Below, piece by piece: positions 34,402-47,698 of a DNA stretch of 64,000 nt. Position numbers and translations under genes: made by a program. The DNA comes from Diploscapter coronatus (lineage: Eukaryota > Nematoda > Chromadorea > Rhabditida > Rhabditidae). Location: contig OZ038422.1 of NCBI GenBank assembly GCA_964036155.1, positions 4,177,201 to 4,241,200 on the forward strand, in the 5' to 3' direction. The stretch's first letter is position 1, and each line of letters begins with the position of its first letter. Under the pieces are notes generated by a model. The model saw only the letters and a program-made list of their open reading frames with translations, was not told where the DNA came from and searched no databases.

Positions 34402-36646
34402 TTACATAACATAAAATATTCCGTTTTTGTACGTCGTTGGTTTTCCTGTTTTTGGTTTCAACTTCAGCGGTACCATATACTTGTAGTATCCAATCATGAG
34501 TGCCATTGAGATCAATGCGAAAATCAGTTGCAGCAAGATGATATATTTGTAGCCTGTCGCTTTATAAAGAGCTCTAAAAATTGGGAAAATTAACAACAAA
34601 AGATATTTTAATTCTTTACGCTGCAAGAATTGGCGAGAAAATTTGTGTGATGCAACCAGCTGTAGCGTAGATGCCTTGCATCGTGCCCTAAAATTATTTT
34701 TTTTTAAATTGAAGTGATGAAAGGGAAGCAATGATTCCTCTCACGCAAATGTATTTGTTTTACAAACTACACAATCGAATACTCATACGAACCTGTCGTC
34801 TCGGTCCCAAGATTTCCGAGAAAAGGGATGCTCCTGCAGCACAAACGAAGGCGTTTCCAACGCCATTGACGAGGAAACTGATGAAGTACAGCACGATAGG
34901 CACTCGGACGGTCATTGAGCACCAAGAAAAAGTGCGATCACATCCCCCGAACTCTTTCGTTGTTGCATTTTCAGGAATGTAATCAAGTGGGCCTTCGTAG
35001 AAGAACCACGGATAATCGATGAGCAAATAAACAGTGATCATAGCTAATCCAGCTAGGATTAGCTTCCGCTTCTCTCTGAAGGTTGATAGTTTATTGATTG
35101 AATTGATATTTTCAAGAATTACATCTGTCCTATTTTTGTCAGCGCCAAGAGAAAGTAAATGCCTACGCTGAGACAGCTCTGGCAGACGATGAAGATGCCG
35201 TTGTATAGGATCGCATCCGCGTTATTCCAGTTGAACAACGCGATCGATATTGGAGTTGTCATTCTGAAGGGACAAATTTTCTAGGTGATGGTTGTGAGTA
35301 TATCAGATCCACAATTTAGGTTCTTTGATATTTCGTAGATGAGACAATTATAGTATTTTTCGCTATATTAACTTGCAGATAAACAAGGAATTAAAAAAAA
35401 AAAATAATAATCATACACTTCAAACACGATGCAGACGAGCATGCAGAAGGCCCAGCAGAAGATGCAATTGAAGGCGGCGATTTTGTCGAATTTCGGAAGC
35501 ACACGAAATTCGTTTTCTTCCGAATTGAAAACGAACCTGGAAGTGTCGTCCTAAACGATTTTCTGGAGAATATCTAGAATTATTCCAGTAAATATACCCC
35601 GAAATGGCATCGCATCAAATAAATGGATAGCAGAAGAATGATGATCATGAATAGGGTCGGCATGGAGTACATGTTCCATTTTATACCAAGAAGTTGAATG
35701 CCTTCTTCACCGAAGGGTGAAAATAGTGACTAAAATTATCTTCGAAACCAAATAAAATTACAAAGTCAACCTGAATTCCGGGACCAGCGGTTATTCCAAT
35801 AACTAAATGAAATGATGATAGATTTTTGAATATTTATCAACACTATAACTCTAGAATATCATGATTGTGTAAGAGCTTACGCAAAAATCCTGTCGCGAAA
35901 CTCATGTAGCGCATTTTGAGTTCAGATGGGCTTGCAAGCGACTGGTATGTTCTCAGGACGGAAATTGCGCCTGAAACACTTTTCATACTTTGTTTAACAA
36001 AAAATTTACCTGTTCCGATTCCGGTGACGAATCTGGCAAACACCATGAGCCATTTTGCAGATTCTACTGGAAACCAGGGAAGAAAAAGGTAGACGATTTG
36101 ACCGAATGTCGAAATCAGAAATCCGACGATGACTGGCAGAATAATCGAATGGGTTCGCTGGTTCCAGTATCCGAACAAGGGGCTTGCTAGGGATTGACCA
36201 AGACTAAAGTTGTGATAGTTTGCAAAAAATGGTCCTTTTCAATTCAAATTACCTGCATGCAGCTGCCACCCAGCCAAGAAAATCTATCGACACTGATTTA
36301 TCTAGCTAAAATAACTATTCGAAGGGTCTATTCCGGGAAAGAAACAATCAATAAAAATGGTTTTTGGTACAATTGAAAAGTAGCATAGATTTTCCAATGA
36401 TTCCCTTCATCAATATTCCATGCATGCATAAATTCACTTTCATGTTATCGAAAAATCATGCGAATTTTGCTATCTTTAATAAATTACCTCTTTCAAATAT
36501 GGCCAAATTGAGGTAAAGTAGATGGATATTTGAAGTCCGATGAATGAACAGACAATTATGCTGATCCAGATAGGTTTTGTGTTTGAAATAGGCTCATTTT
36601 CTTTGATTTTAGACACAGATGAAGTGGAATTTATGGATGGTTTCAT
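34402..36646 (-). CDS. MFS transporter, MFSD8/CLN7-like
   Basis: A predicted 12-helix major facilitator protein of lysosomal membranes. It starts MKPSINSTSSVSKIKENEPI, a hydrophilic cytosolic tail, then WISIIVCSFIGLQISIYFTS (helix 1). Later exons encode LGQSLASPLFGYWNQRTHSI, WLMVFARFVTGIGTG (the MFS A-like motif region), GITAGPGIQ, then LFSPFGEEGIQLLGIKWNMY. After the central loop come VNGVGNAFVCAAGASLFSEI and LGPRRQGTMQGIYATAGCIT, a block characteristic of the MFSD8 family. It ends KNGIFYVM-stop. A large luminal loop carries EFGGCDRTFSWCS. The start at 36646 is 3 bases after a CTCTTTAG acceptor. Exons join in frame and no lesion is seen. The chloride-channel/lysosomal role is inferred from the family. 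Confidence 0.88.
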
Positions 36647-37726
36647 AGTCTAAAGAGAAAAATTAGAATAAATTGAATTATTGAAAGGAGGTGAGGAATT
36701 GATCAGTGATCACGACCTAAATGACATATACAAATACGAAGTGCGACTTCCACAATGACCCAGTTCACCTTTTATGTCAGCTGGCAGCAACAGATTTTAT
36801 GCCTCTCGCCTATAATCCACTACACGAATTTGAGTTTGCATAAATGTAGGTTTATTTTTGAATAGGTGAAGTTGTAAAGTCATCATCTTCTAATCAAAGT
36901 AATGATATTTTTCAGGTAAATGTAGGCACTCGTTTATTTTAAAGGGTTATGAAATCTTTTGTGTTGAATGTGCGGATATAAAATGTAGAATATTCTTCAA
37001 CATAAAATTGCTGTAAGCGAGACTAATTTACTTCACATCCTACAGTTTTCAAATCAGAAAAGAGACTAAACGAAGAAGCCTACATGCAGGCAGCTTCAAA
37101 CTAAATGACAGCTGGATAAATTTGCATGCGCTCAAAATCTATGACCCCACAAGCATTCAATTTCAACCGTGTTCATGTTTATTAGGTAAAATCTATCAAT
37201 ATCATCCGGAGCTGCTTATTGCAAATCAACAGGATAAAATTAGAGAACATGCATCGGAATTAGTCAAACTCGGAAGTCGAAAAAAGCTACACGAATAAAA
37301 TTACTAATCTTTCAAGATCAGTTACAGTTACAAAAGCGATAATAACTTTTTTTAAATAGAATTCATTCGAATGAATATCATAACATCGATATTCCTTGGA
37401 ACGTTCGTGGAATTAACAACCATTCTAGAAGAATAATACAAGTCGTCCGTAGAAGCTCTGAAGCATTAATCATTTATGAGAAATTAAGCCTGCCTTTATG
37501 CAGGATCATTTTGGAATGCAATTAATAGTGGCAAATTTTTTTAATTATAAATTTTACTTATTTTTAAAAATAGTTTCTGAAATAAAAGTATTCATCCAAA
37601 TGTGAGGGCATACAGCGTTAAGGCGCTTTATTCTTATCGCTGTATATTTCTATAGCTGTATAGTTGAATACCACTGTCTTTTACCTCATACTACGTAATT
37701 CAGGAACTTATTGATGCTAAATATTG
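36647..37726. other. Intergenic between MFS and receptor genes
   Basis: The 5' flanks of two divergent genes. No exon, RNA gene or clear repeat is recognised. Confidence 0.5.
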
Positions 37727-39275
37727 ATGAGTATTATTGATTTGCGCGTGAGTCATAAGTTTGAAAAATTAGTTGTTGAGTAATTTTCAGAATTGCTCGA
37801 ACTATGAGCCTGGGGATGAGCAATTCAACGTCTGTAATTTGTCTCACCTATCTAGTCCATGTCAGAAATTGGCGGTATTTTTCAATGATTTGTTTTCGAT
37901 AATTTGCTAAATTAATTATCTTTTAGTTATACCATTCTGAAAGAACGATAGCAACGATATTCCTAGCGGCATTACCACTCACATTGAGCACGATATCATT
38001 GATTATATCATTAGGGCTGGCATTTCTTCAAATCCGAGTTTATATCCAGGCAGATTCAAGGTAGTTTGCTTGAAAAGGATTTATTTAAGTTACAAACCTT
38101 AGCTTACGAAAGCGATACATTTTCTTAATCGGACGATCACTATCCGTTATTTTGGCGAATTTACTCATCTACTCATTTTTCTTGATAAATGTCTTCGGAG
38201 CCGTCGACTACGTGACCATTCTGATTTTGATAACTCTCGAAGAAGCTAACTTTTTCTTCCTTGGATGTAAGAAGTTGAAGAATCTATTCGACTTTATTTT
38301 TCTACATAATAAATTCAGCGACCTATGCTGGCTTGATAATCTTGCTATACATCGCAATAACTAAGGAAATATTTTACAAAACTCGACTGACTATTCGATT
38401 CTGCATAATTTTCATTATCTCAACATGGATATTTTCGATAGGAGTTTCAGTAAAATTCGACAATATCCCGAGGATCAAATCGCAAAATTCAGTTCACTTT
38501 GGCATTCTTTTCCATGGCGCCTTTCTTCCCATTTGAATCTCCAGTGAAATGTAACTTTCACAAATGTGTACTACCATTACAATATTTGTTTGGCAAGTAT
38601 TCCCTGCACATTTTTTCGAGTTATAAATTTAGCAATATTTATTTTCGTATTATACGTATCTGTAGGATGCATTTACATCGGAATAGTTAGGCATCTAAGA
38701 AAGAAACCGGGATTTGATATCGTATGGCATATCGGGCACTCTTAAAACATTATTTTGTTTCAGAAAACAGATATGAATGCGAAAGCTTTACAGAAACTAC
38801 GGACAAGTATCATTACGTTCGTCATTGGCGGAATTGCCGAAACGCTATTCCTAATCGGACAACTAATTACTTCTAGGCTTGTTAATCAAATGAGTAAATT
38901 ATCATAAAATTGGTAAACAAAATTTCGAAAGATGTTTGGTTTAGTTGAAGTCAAGCCATTCGTTTGCGTTCCATATTCGAACGCGATATCTGTGATCACT
39001 ATTGAAGTCATGGAAGGAGTTTCGCTATCGTTTGTTTGGTTTGTGTTTGGGAGAATTTGTATTTATGAAAGCTTTTTCTGTCTTTCTTTCTTTCGCATTA
39101 ATTTATTCGACTAAACTCTTGCTAACGCTATTGAATTCGAAGAATCATTAATTATTTTAGGATCTTCCTAATGATAAGCGATAGCATGATGAGCATTGTA
39201 TTAGATCCAAACATCACCGAAGTACGAATTCAATTGATGCGCTTCTGGAGAAGGCCATTTAGACGGAAAATATGA
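37727..39275 (+). CDS. Seven-transmembrane receptor (nematode serpentine type)
   Basis: A predicted plasma-membrane GPCR, probably chemosensory. Exons join in phase: NCSNYEPGDEQFNVCNLSHL (extracellular, Cys-containing), TIFLAALPLTLSTISLIISL (helix 1), LRKRYIFLIGRSLSVILANL (helix 2), ITKEIFYKTRL, FTLAFFSMAPFFPFESPVKC, VLYVSVGCIYIGIVRHLRKK, then ALQKLRTSIITFVIGGIAET. After the last helix the tail ends LMRFWRRPFRRKI-stop. The family appears nematode-specific (srx/srxa-like) but I cannot assign it. One intron near 38593 uses a GC donor (ggcaag). The ATG at 37727 gives a very short first exon (MSIIDLR) and is the least certain part. Confidence 0.75.
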
Positions 39276-39887
39276 TCTTGCAAATATCAATTTGATTGTT
39301 GACTATTGAATTTGGGAAATTGTTTATTGGCATATAATTTTCCTATCTATCTCAAAACAAGTGTGCATTGCTTTAAATAAGATAATTCGACGAAAAGAAA
39401 AATAAATCATTCGGAATTTAATTATTTGCACATTTTCCAAAATTAGTTTTTTTCTTCAAAAAGAATTATGATCAACGATATCTGCTCTTTCACAATTTCA
39501 AATTATCATCAATTGATTTGCGTCTTTGCGTTGCATAAATGTCAGAGATTATTTTGAGTGCTCAAGGAGTAGAACGATCTAGTACGAAGTAGTCTCTCTT
39601 CCTTTCCACAATCGCAGTTCATCAGTCGTTCCGTTAGCTTATCGCTTCCTCGACGTTATCGATGAATAAATCACGCAACAACTCTCTCCGTCTGCGCATT
39701 TCTGTCCATTCCCACATCAACTAATCTCTGTATCTAATAATTCCCAAATAGGGAAATGGAGAGGGATAGTTAGCAAACGCCTATAATTCGAGTCTGACAT
39801 TTTTCCCGATGCAAATAGTGATAACATAAACGCTATAAATTAAAGACCAGAATGTTTGCGGTATTTTCTGATATCATCAAATTTTGA
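39276..39887. other. Intergenic
   Basis: 3' flank of the receptor and 5' flank of the acyltransferase gene; nothing else is recognised. Confidence 0.5.
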
Positions 39888-42800
39888 ATGGGCAAATTTG
39901 GACATTCGATATTGCTAGTGCTAATTTGTAACTTTCAACAAGCAGCAGTGGCTAATGAAAATGTGAAAGTAAGAGAAATTTTAAAAATCGTGATGAAGAT
40001 AATACCATTCGATGCAAAAATTTTATGATATTGGCTCGTCTGAAATAATTTCTTCCAACATTTAGAACTGGCAAGATTTTTTCCTGAGCCTGAAAGTTGA
40101 CAACTCATCCGGGATTTCTCCCCAATGTCTGACTGACTATCACACGTGGAGAAGTTCATTGAAGAAATTCGCTTTGGTCACTCTCGACTGTATGATTCAT
40201 TTTAAGTGTTCGAAGGACGAAACCCGAATCTTGGAGGATAATTTCTATGCAGTTAGACGTAAACTCGATTTTTCTTTATAATTTAGAAATGAGTTAACTT
40301 TTAGAATTAGACTCATTCGGAAAATATTTTCCAGCGGGCTTCTTCGAGATGGCCTTCATCGATATCGGCTTTCCATACGAGTGTAATGCTATCAGCGGCA
40401 TCAAATACGATACCCACTTCTGCTACATGACGTCAGATATCGGGAAAACGGTTAGAAGCAGCTTCTTTCAGAGATCGCTTTAAGTTTCTTAGAAGTAATA
40501 ACGACAATTTTCAGAAAGGAACATCGTGCAATCTAGGATTGTGGAAACATGCTGTCTGCATGCCAAAATCCTGCACAGAAAAAGTAGTTCGAAAAAAGCG
40601 AGCCAAAAAGTGACAACTTTTCTAGGATCTCGTAATTCTGATGAACTCGAATACACTTCACCTCCTCTCAACATATTGTGATGCCAAATGTGCAGGTGAT
40701 CATGTCCCTTCGAAGGATGCATACTTTTGGATTGTCACGTAACTTTTCATATCTCTATGAGGGAGAAAAACATTAATTCAGTTGTTTCTTCGGTATTATC
40801 GTCGCATTACTGATATTCTCCTCAGTCGTCGATTATTATCTCCAAAATCTTCATTCTGACACACCGTATAAAGTCGAAAATATGGGTATTTTAAAATTTC
40901 AATTACGTTGGTAAATAAATCACTTCAGGTATGAAATGCCTGTTAGCATTTTCTGTATACACGAACGGAGGTCTTCTGATGTCGACCACTCCAGCACCGG
41001 ATTCCCACATTCGTTCCCTCGACTGCATCAGATTCCTATCGATGACTTGGGTCGTTTCCGGTCATGTCTTCACGGAATTCTCTTATTCAGGCAATTTTAG
41101 CGATCCCTCACATAGCTGTGTCGCTGGGTTGAACTCATTCTACCCCACTTATTATACCACTTATTATATTATGATATGAAAGAGGAGATTGCTAGGAAAA
41201 ATACAAAAATTGAGGAGAACTCGAGCAAAGGAATGTGATCAATCGCTGTGTTGAAGAAGCATGCGCGTCCAAATCTTGATCGATCAGCCGGCCGCCAAAG
41301 GCGGTCGGCGGAGGTTGTATTCACTTTTAACAATACGTAACGTTTTGAACATAAAAATCGATGTAAAACTCGTTCTGGTTGATTTCAAAAGCTGATTTCG
41401 ATGTCAGATTCGTGTTCAGCGTGGTCGAAAACCCTGGGGTAATTTCCGGGGCCGAAACTATATCGGGAGCTGAGATATCGACGTAGGTCATGTTCAAAAA
41501 GTGATTTTTCGGAAATAGCTTTCTTTAAATCGATTTTTAGCCGCACTATTTTTAATATGTTGTAGAGCTCGCCATTCCACGTCGATTAAAAAAAAGAACG
41601 TCGATTTTGGTTCAGATATTAGCGAGTTACGGTAGTTTGAAAGTCCAAATATCTCATTTTCGAGCCAAAATTAGAGTATGAAAACGAATAGTAGAAACGC
41701 TCAAATTTTGTATATAGATAGCACTTGATGAGTACTTTCGAAAAATATACAAATTTGGGATTTTTTACTAACAAAAATTTTCGTGACAGCCTCTTGAAAG
41801 TCGCATTTCGACTTTCTGGGATATCTCAAAATCTTCCCGAATAAGTCGACTGGCGATGTTAACCAAAGTTGTAGAGCCTGGATTGGGCTTTCTAGTGCTT
41901 TTTACAGATCCGAGATCCGGGGTGAGACCCAAATATTTTTTGCAACAATTAGAAGATGAGAATTCATTTTTTGACGTCGACGTAGGGATTCTGAAGCCAA
42001 AAATTTAAATTTTTTTTGCACAAAAATGCAGGAAATTGATAGACAAGTCATTCTAACGTCTGGTTGACGACGAAAAATCGAATTTTGACGTCGACATATC
42101 GGCCATTCTATACAAAAGTGAAGCATTACTGGGAAAGACGGTACAGCCCCAAAATTATTTTCCTGGAAATGGTCCCTAGTAATGTAATCGAGGGTGGAGA
42201 ATCCGAAAATCGAGGTCCCAGAGTTTGAATGAACGTTGTAGCGAATGTCGTACTCGAAAATTCAAAAATCGTTAAAAAGCATCAATTTGTCAAATTTGGT
42301 ATCAAACGCTTCGTCTCGATGAGATAAACAACTTTCATTGACAAACTTTTCCGACACTTTCGATCAGCACGTTCGTAAAACGTAAATGGTACCCGATTTT
42401 ATTGCATATTATTATAGCCCAGTTCATTAGAAACATTTTGGTATATGACACTTGTCATAAAAAGTGAGTGCTGTTAGAGATTAATTTTTTCGAAATGCGA
42501 TCAAGTCTCACTTTGAACGAAAAAATTCATTATATATTCCAGCACGATGATAATCACCACTTGGGGACTAAATGGTTGTCTGTAAACGAAGACAGAATTT
42601 GGATATGATCATTGTGCCTTACAAAATTCACTAAAAAGTCCACCAACATCAATCGACCACGTTGAACACGAATTACTTGCATGTTATTTCGGATTCTGCA
42701 GATATTTTAATAGTCAAAACTTCGTTTTGAAATGAAAAGAGATCAACCCATTCAAAAGGGTTTTATATTAAAAAAATAAAAGCGGAGGTTGTTTTATTCG

Positions 42801-45800
42801 TGAAAAGCGCTCGATTTGTATCCAAGTGATTCCCACGAAAGGAGATCAACCAATATTTTTTTTAAATCTCGACGTTCGTTGCTCGTACATCACCCAGGTA
42901 AAAATATTTTTGCGACTGATTCCATATTTGAGGGACTTTCACCTGCGAATAAAACCGACGCGCCTCCTAGATAGTTTGATTAATTAATATTTATTCTTGT
43001 AGAATGCACGTTTAACAATCGGAGAATATTCTTTTAGTGATCTCACAAAGATAACTCATAAATGATGATGTAGATATCCATTAGAAAGAAATTATAATGC
43101 TCTGCTGGGTTCTGTAAGGTAGTGGCAAGAGGACAGTACCTTTTCCCAGACAAGTGCTTTGCGAGCGCCGGTGATTAGAATAATCTGTCTATTTGGTAGC
43201 AGTGAATTAATAAAGTTTATATCAGAACAAACGAAAAGAATAAGAATAAATATCTTCCCAGCAAGAGTCATATCATGCGACAAAACATTACTTGTGCGTT
43301 AACACAGAAATATTTTTATTAAGAAAGTTCAAAGGAGGCGCGTCGGTTTTATTCGCAGGTGAAAGTCTCTCAAACATGGAATCAGTCGCAAAAATATTTT
43401 TACCTGGGTGATGTACGAGCAACGAACGTTGAGATTTAAAAAAAATATTGGTTGATCTCCTTTCGTGGGAATCACTTGGATACAAATCGAGCGCTTTTCA
43501 CGAATAAAACAACCTCCGCTTTTATTTTTTTAATATAAAACCCTTTTGAATGGATTGAATTATTGCATTGATATTGCAACATCAGATGTTTTAGCATAAT
43601 TTTTCAATCAATCAGTCGATTTGTTTTCTTACCTTGTGATTATAAGACTTCAGTCGAATACCTGCCCGTCTACAATGTTAAAAGGAAGACGATAAACATG
43701 ATCTACACGAACGCCTTTTTCTGCGTCGACACATTCTTCGTCCTCTCAGGAATTGTCGTGTCGTACTTGTTCTTCAAGGTTTCAACCCTATCCATCTTAC
43801 TAAAAAGTTGCGAATATTAGAGCGTGACATTGCGAGACATGAGACGACCCATAACCTGGATTATGTACTACGTGCATCGATATCTTAGGTATTGGGCTCA
43901 TCCTCGAAACTAGCTATTTATTTCACTTGCCTAGGTTAACGCCACCCATGATCTTCTTCGTCGTTTTCCTAATCGCCTACGAAGGCTACATCGACGGTCC
44001 TGTGATTGCAACAGGCGGTAGAGCTTTACGAATTCGTTTTTTCACTTTAACAAGCCCTATCTCAATAATTGTTAATCTTCAAAAATTACTTATCTGAAGT
44101 AGGTCGAAACGATCATGCATCGTTTAGAATATTCAAATTTTCGTCTCAAGACGACGGCATTTAGGAATCGATGACCCCCAAGCAGATGTGGCTTCGTGCA
44201 AAAAGAACTGGTGGCACAATCTGCTCTATATCAATAATTTTCAGCTCAATGAGGTAGGCACTTCATTCTGGAGGAGAAAATTAAATAAACTAAGTTTAGT
44301 GTTATACCGAGTTTTGGTATCTAGCTTGCGATATACAAATTTATTTCGTCATGCCTGTATTCTTGGTCGCTTTGTATTTTTCATTTGCAGCCGGTAGAGG
44401 GGAATTGGTGAAAATAAAAATGAGCAATTTCAGGAAGTCTTTTGTTATTAGCTGCATTAGCAGGCAGTGTTGCAGCAACCACAGTAGTCTATCTGAAATA
44501 CTGCCTTCCGATATCCCTGATTGATTCTAAGGCTACTCCTCAGTTCGTTGTCATCACATTTTAAACGAGTTCAAATATTTTAGACAATTTTTGGGCTATC
44601 TTCAATATTACTACCTAAAACCATGGTAAACTCAGAATTGTATTCAAAATTCCGAATGAATTGATATCCTAGTTCAGGACCCGATGTCCTCCATATCTAT
44701 TTGGGGTATTCACTGGATATTTGATCGCAAAGAAGCTTAAACGAAATATAAAAGTTCACCCGGTAATACGAAACTGATTTAGTTTATTATTTGATTGATA
44801 GATTTTGCCGATAATTGGTTGGATGTTGGCAACGGCAATGGCACTGTCTGCGATATTCGCAATCCATACTTACATGTTGAACAGTTCAAATTGGAGGTGA
44901 GTAAAATAGTTTTGTAGCTCATTAGCATACATCGACATGCAAACAGGAATAGTTTCGATGTGAAATAATGAAAGATCACACCAACTTTCATAAATGCAAT
45001 AAAATTTTATCCATAAAAATAATAATAGTTCCCTTGAGTGAGTTTCCGCGGTCACTCTACCAGAATCTCTCGCGAATTGGTTGGGCTATTGCGGTCTGCT
45101 GGGTCGTCATAGCGAATCATGTAGGATGGGGAGGTAAATTTCTAAAAATCAAATTTGCGAATTTGAGCAGTAGGATTTATTATATTCAAATCCGAAGCGT
45201 AAGCCAAGATATTTGGAAAAAAACAGCGTTGATAAACAACAAACTTTCATCTATCCTTATTCCGTCATGTCGAGAAATTTCTACGTCATGGCTTCGTGAT
45301 AAATTTGATGAATTGCTAATATTATTTGCAAATCTTCAGGCCCAATCAACGATTTCATGTCCTACCCACTTTGGCAACCGCTAGGTCGTTTATCGTATTG
45401 TGCATACATCGTGCACTACTTCACTTTGGAGTGGTTCATCAATTTGCAGGATCGACCAAGACATTACATTTCAGTTCTTTATTGTGTATGAGATTAAGAG
45501 TAGCTTTTTTATTTATCCGTTCTGATTTCAATTGTTTTAGCTCTTATATTATGCGATCCCAGTGACGGTTTGCGCTTATTTCTTCGCATTCTGGTGGAGT
45601 TGCGCATTCGAAGTGTCGTTCATAAAGTAAGACAAAAAAGCTATGCTGAAAAGTGTTGTTATTGCGCGAGAAACGAAATTTATTTGTCTAGGCTGGAGAA
45701 AATCCTCATTGATGCTTTGCTACCCGGATCGAGCCGTTCAAATCGAAACCCGAAGGTTGAGCCAGTCAGAGAAAGGACCGGAGATTGGGAAGCAGATGAC

Positions 45801-45842
45801 TCTAAGAAACTTGAACCCGATACACATGATCAGAGATTGTAG
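39888..45842 (+). CDS. NRF-6-like acyltransferase-3 membrane protein
   Basis: A multi-pass O-acyltransferase-like protein; in C. elegans the NRF-6/NDG-4 family affects lipid and drug uptake across gut and hypodermis. It has a signal peptide MGKFGHSILLVLICNFQQAA, then the Cys-rich NRF domain (SPQCLTDYHTWRSSLKKFAL, YFPAGFFEMAFIDIGFPYEC, FCYMTSDIGK, then CNLGLWKHAVCMPKSC). After IRSLDCIRFLSMTWVVSGHV, the acyltransferase-3 start with its key His, come NAFFCVDTFFVLSGIVVSYL, WYLACDIQIYFVMPVFLVAL, KPWTRCPPYLFGVFTGYLIA, and LGRLSYCAYIVHYFTLEWFI. The cytosolic tail ends DTHDQRL-stop. All domains are in order. One intron, between the GHVFTEFSY exon and the EYLPVYNVKRK exon, is about 2.5 kb and filled with repeats; its donor position is uncertain. 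Confidence 0.9.
41150..42742. repeat. Repeat-like filler inside the acyltransferase intron
   Basis: About 1.6 kb with no exon signal; it contains small hairpins such as GCCGCCAAAGGCGGTCGGC near 41290. Words of the GTCGATTTT/GACGTCGA type recur through it, suggesting degraded transposon sequence. No ORF with recognisable similarity is seen. Confidence 0.4.
42743..43558. mobile_element. Fold-back element in the acyltransferase intron
   Basis: Arms of about 225 bases (42743-42967 and 43334-43558) are near-perfect reverse complements around a spacer of about 366 bases. The left end TCAACCCATTCAAAAGGGTT is mirrored by AACCCTTTTGAATGGATTGA. No transposase is present. The spacer ORF on the minus strand is not recognisable as a protein. 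Confidence 0.85.
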
Positions 45843-46199
45843 CATTTATTTTAAAATTATGCGAATAAAGTTTTACCTGTAACTAATGTTGGAAGAAATC
45901 AATGAAAGTTTTCTTCGTTGTCTAGGACGACGAGGATGGTCATTTTTCACTGTTCACAATTTCATCGCACGATGATTTCGTCATTTTGATGTCAGCATCG
46001 GGCAAAACCACGCATTTTGAGTGCAAGAGAACCGAAGTAATGGGCAGACGAGTGGCTGGAAAGTGAAGGACAGAAATTGATTTTCACATAGGAACTAAGA
46101 GAATTGATCAATTCCGTGAAATAGCGTCTAGTTTTCGCACATGATTATTTCAAACGTTTCCTGTACTCCTTTATCTATTAATTAAACTTGTTTAGAATA
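45843..46199. other. Intergenic
   Basis: 357 bases with no recognised exon. A GTTTAG acceptor near 46194 just before the next ATG suggests trans-splicing of the downstream gene. Confidence 0.5.
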
Positions 46200-47218
46200 A
46201 TGACTCAAATTAATATCTACTTTATTTCAACATTTCTTCTGGTATTTTATGAAATGGCCCAAGAAGTTTATGCAAGAGGAGGAAGAGGGTGTTAGTTGTA
46301 ATTTTGGTACTTTATTTTTAATTGATTCAATATTTTCTCTTTGAAGAAAATGAAATTAAATACATGGTAAAGAGGTCGATATGTAACTTTAAAAGAGAAA
46401 CGAAATTTTAGACGTGCCTAAAGGATACGATCCGAAAGGTCTTTATATTTTCAATGCGACTACAATAAATGGTATTGAAGTAACACATTTTAGCACAGCT
46501 CCAAACCACGGAAATAGGTATAGTATGTCATCATAGAACAATAATCTTATATCAATCTAAGATTTACGAAGAATTGAACATCTTCAGATCTGGACCTACA
46601 TTGAAAGCTACGTCATTCTATTCGATATTCTATCAGACCGGTAGTTTGATCAAAAATGACCGCACAAACGAATATTTTATATTTGGATCATCAAGGGAAA
46701 ATGTGTAAGTCTAAATTAGGAATCAAAACTATAGCCTCTGTTTCAGATATGGCATCGCATATTTCTTTGGAATGGAAAACTATCAGAAGTCTAACTATTC
46801 GTATGGAAAACTTTGCGTGTACGATATTGGAACCTCAGAGTCGGATCCATTTGGCAATGTTATTATTTGAATCAATACGAAATAAATTAATTCAAGCTTG
46901 AATAAGTTTTAGATTCGATATAAAAACGGATCGCGTCTTTCTGAAATAGTTTACGGATGCGATTCGAGCGAATTATGTTGCAGGTAGAATGATTCGAAGT
47001 CAGAAGTCTCATTTTGAAGTTTCAGTTTTAAGTGCTGCCCTGGATCAAAGGGGTTTATAATTATCATGTAAGATCTGCAAAAATATATGTGTTTTTCATA
47101 AATTATAACTTTTAGGCTCTGCATATTTGCATTGTTGGGAATAATGACCGTTGTACTAGTACCGAAAAGATGGATGATGGAGGAACTGAAGAAGAAAATA
47201 CCATGCGGGAAGAAATAG
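46200..47218 (+). CDS. Secretory-pathway single-pass membrane protein, Cys-rich
   Basis: Not recognised by name. The N-terminus MTQINIYFISTFLLVFYEMA is a signal peptide, followed by GRD and VPKGYDPKGLYIFNATTING. Next comes an extracellular domain (SGPTLKATSFYSIFYQTGSL, TNEYFIFGSSRENV, YGIAYFFGMENYQKSNYSYG). A CDSSELCC...FKCCPGS cluster sits just outside a transmembrane helix (FIIIMLCIFALLGIMTVVLV). The short basic tail ends KKIPCGKK-stop. The juxtamembrane C-x6-CC-x3-CC pattern is reminiscent of nematode CX-type membrane proteins. The start is 4 bases after a GTTTAG acceptor. Several splice choices were made to keep phase, so interior residues near joints may be off. Confidence 0.65.
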
Positions 47219-47698
47219 TCTCAAAATGTCTTTCACCTTTTATATCAACAAATATAGTGAATTTTGATTCAAATGTGATAAAGAAGTCATAATTTTAGTC
47301 TTTTCGATTTTATTTTGCAAAATGATCACAAACCAATTCAAAATCTTTAATATTAGACCAACCGAAGTCCAAAGTCGATTTTGCAACGGATTGCAACACG
47401 ATAATAAGTATGATTCATGGTATTTTCGTTTCCGAATTACGCTATTTTGAACCAAAATAAACTTGCTTGTTAAACTTCATTCAATATTTTCACTTTTGTT
47501 TCGACATCCCATTCAATCTATGATGGAATACTTTCTGTATCGAAGAAAGATGTCTGATTCACGTCATTTTAATATCATCGAGTGATCAGATCACCATTCG
47601 TCATGAAAAATAGCGAAACGAACATGATAAATAGCTACCGAATGCCAAGCTATATCGATCACTAACGTCTAGCCTAATATCGAACTTGCCTTTTGAAA
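47219..47698. other. Intergenic with a dispersed repeat
   Basis: Holds an 83-base repeat (47421-47503) that recurs exactly in length at 50481-50563. Nothing else is recognised. Confidence 0.55.
47421..47503 (+). repeat. 83-base dispersed repeat, copy 1
   Basis: Starts TATTTTCGTTTCCGAATTAC and ends CACTTTTGTTTCG. It aligns without gaps to 50481-50563, with about eight substitutions clustered in the middle. Confidence 0.8.

Noticed and set aside
41280..41310. GGCCGCC...GGCGGTCGGC hairpin as a possible transcription terminator or tRNA arm
   Set aside because: It is intronic in a eukaryotic gene, and no tRNA box A/B sequences or T-run follow.
43092..43283. ORF in the spacer of the acyltransferase-intron fold-back
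   Set aside because: Short, with no recognisable motif; it sits in a transposon spacer and is on the opposite strand to the host gene.
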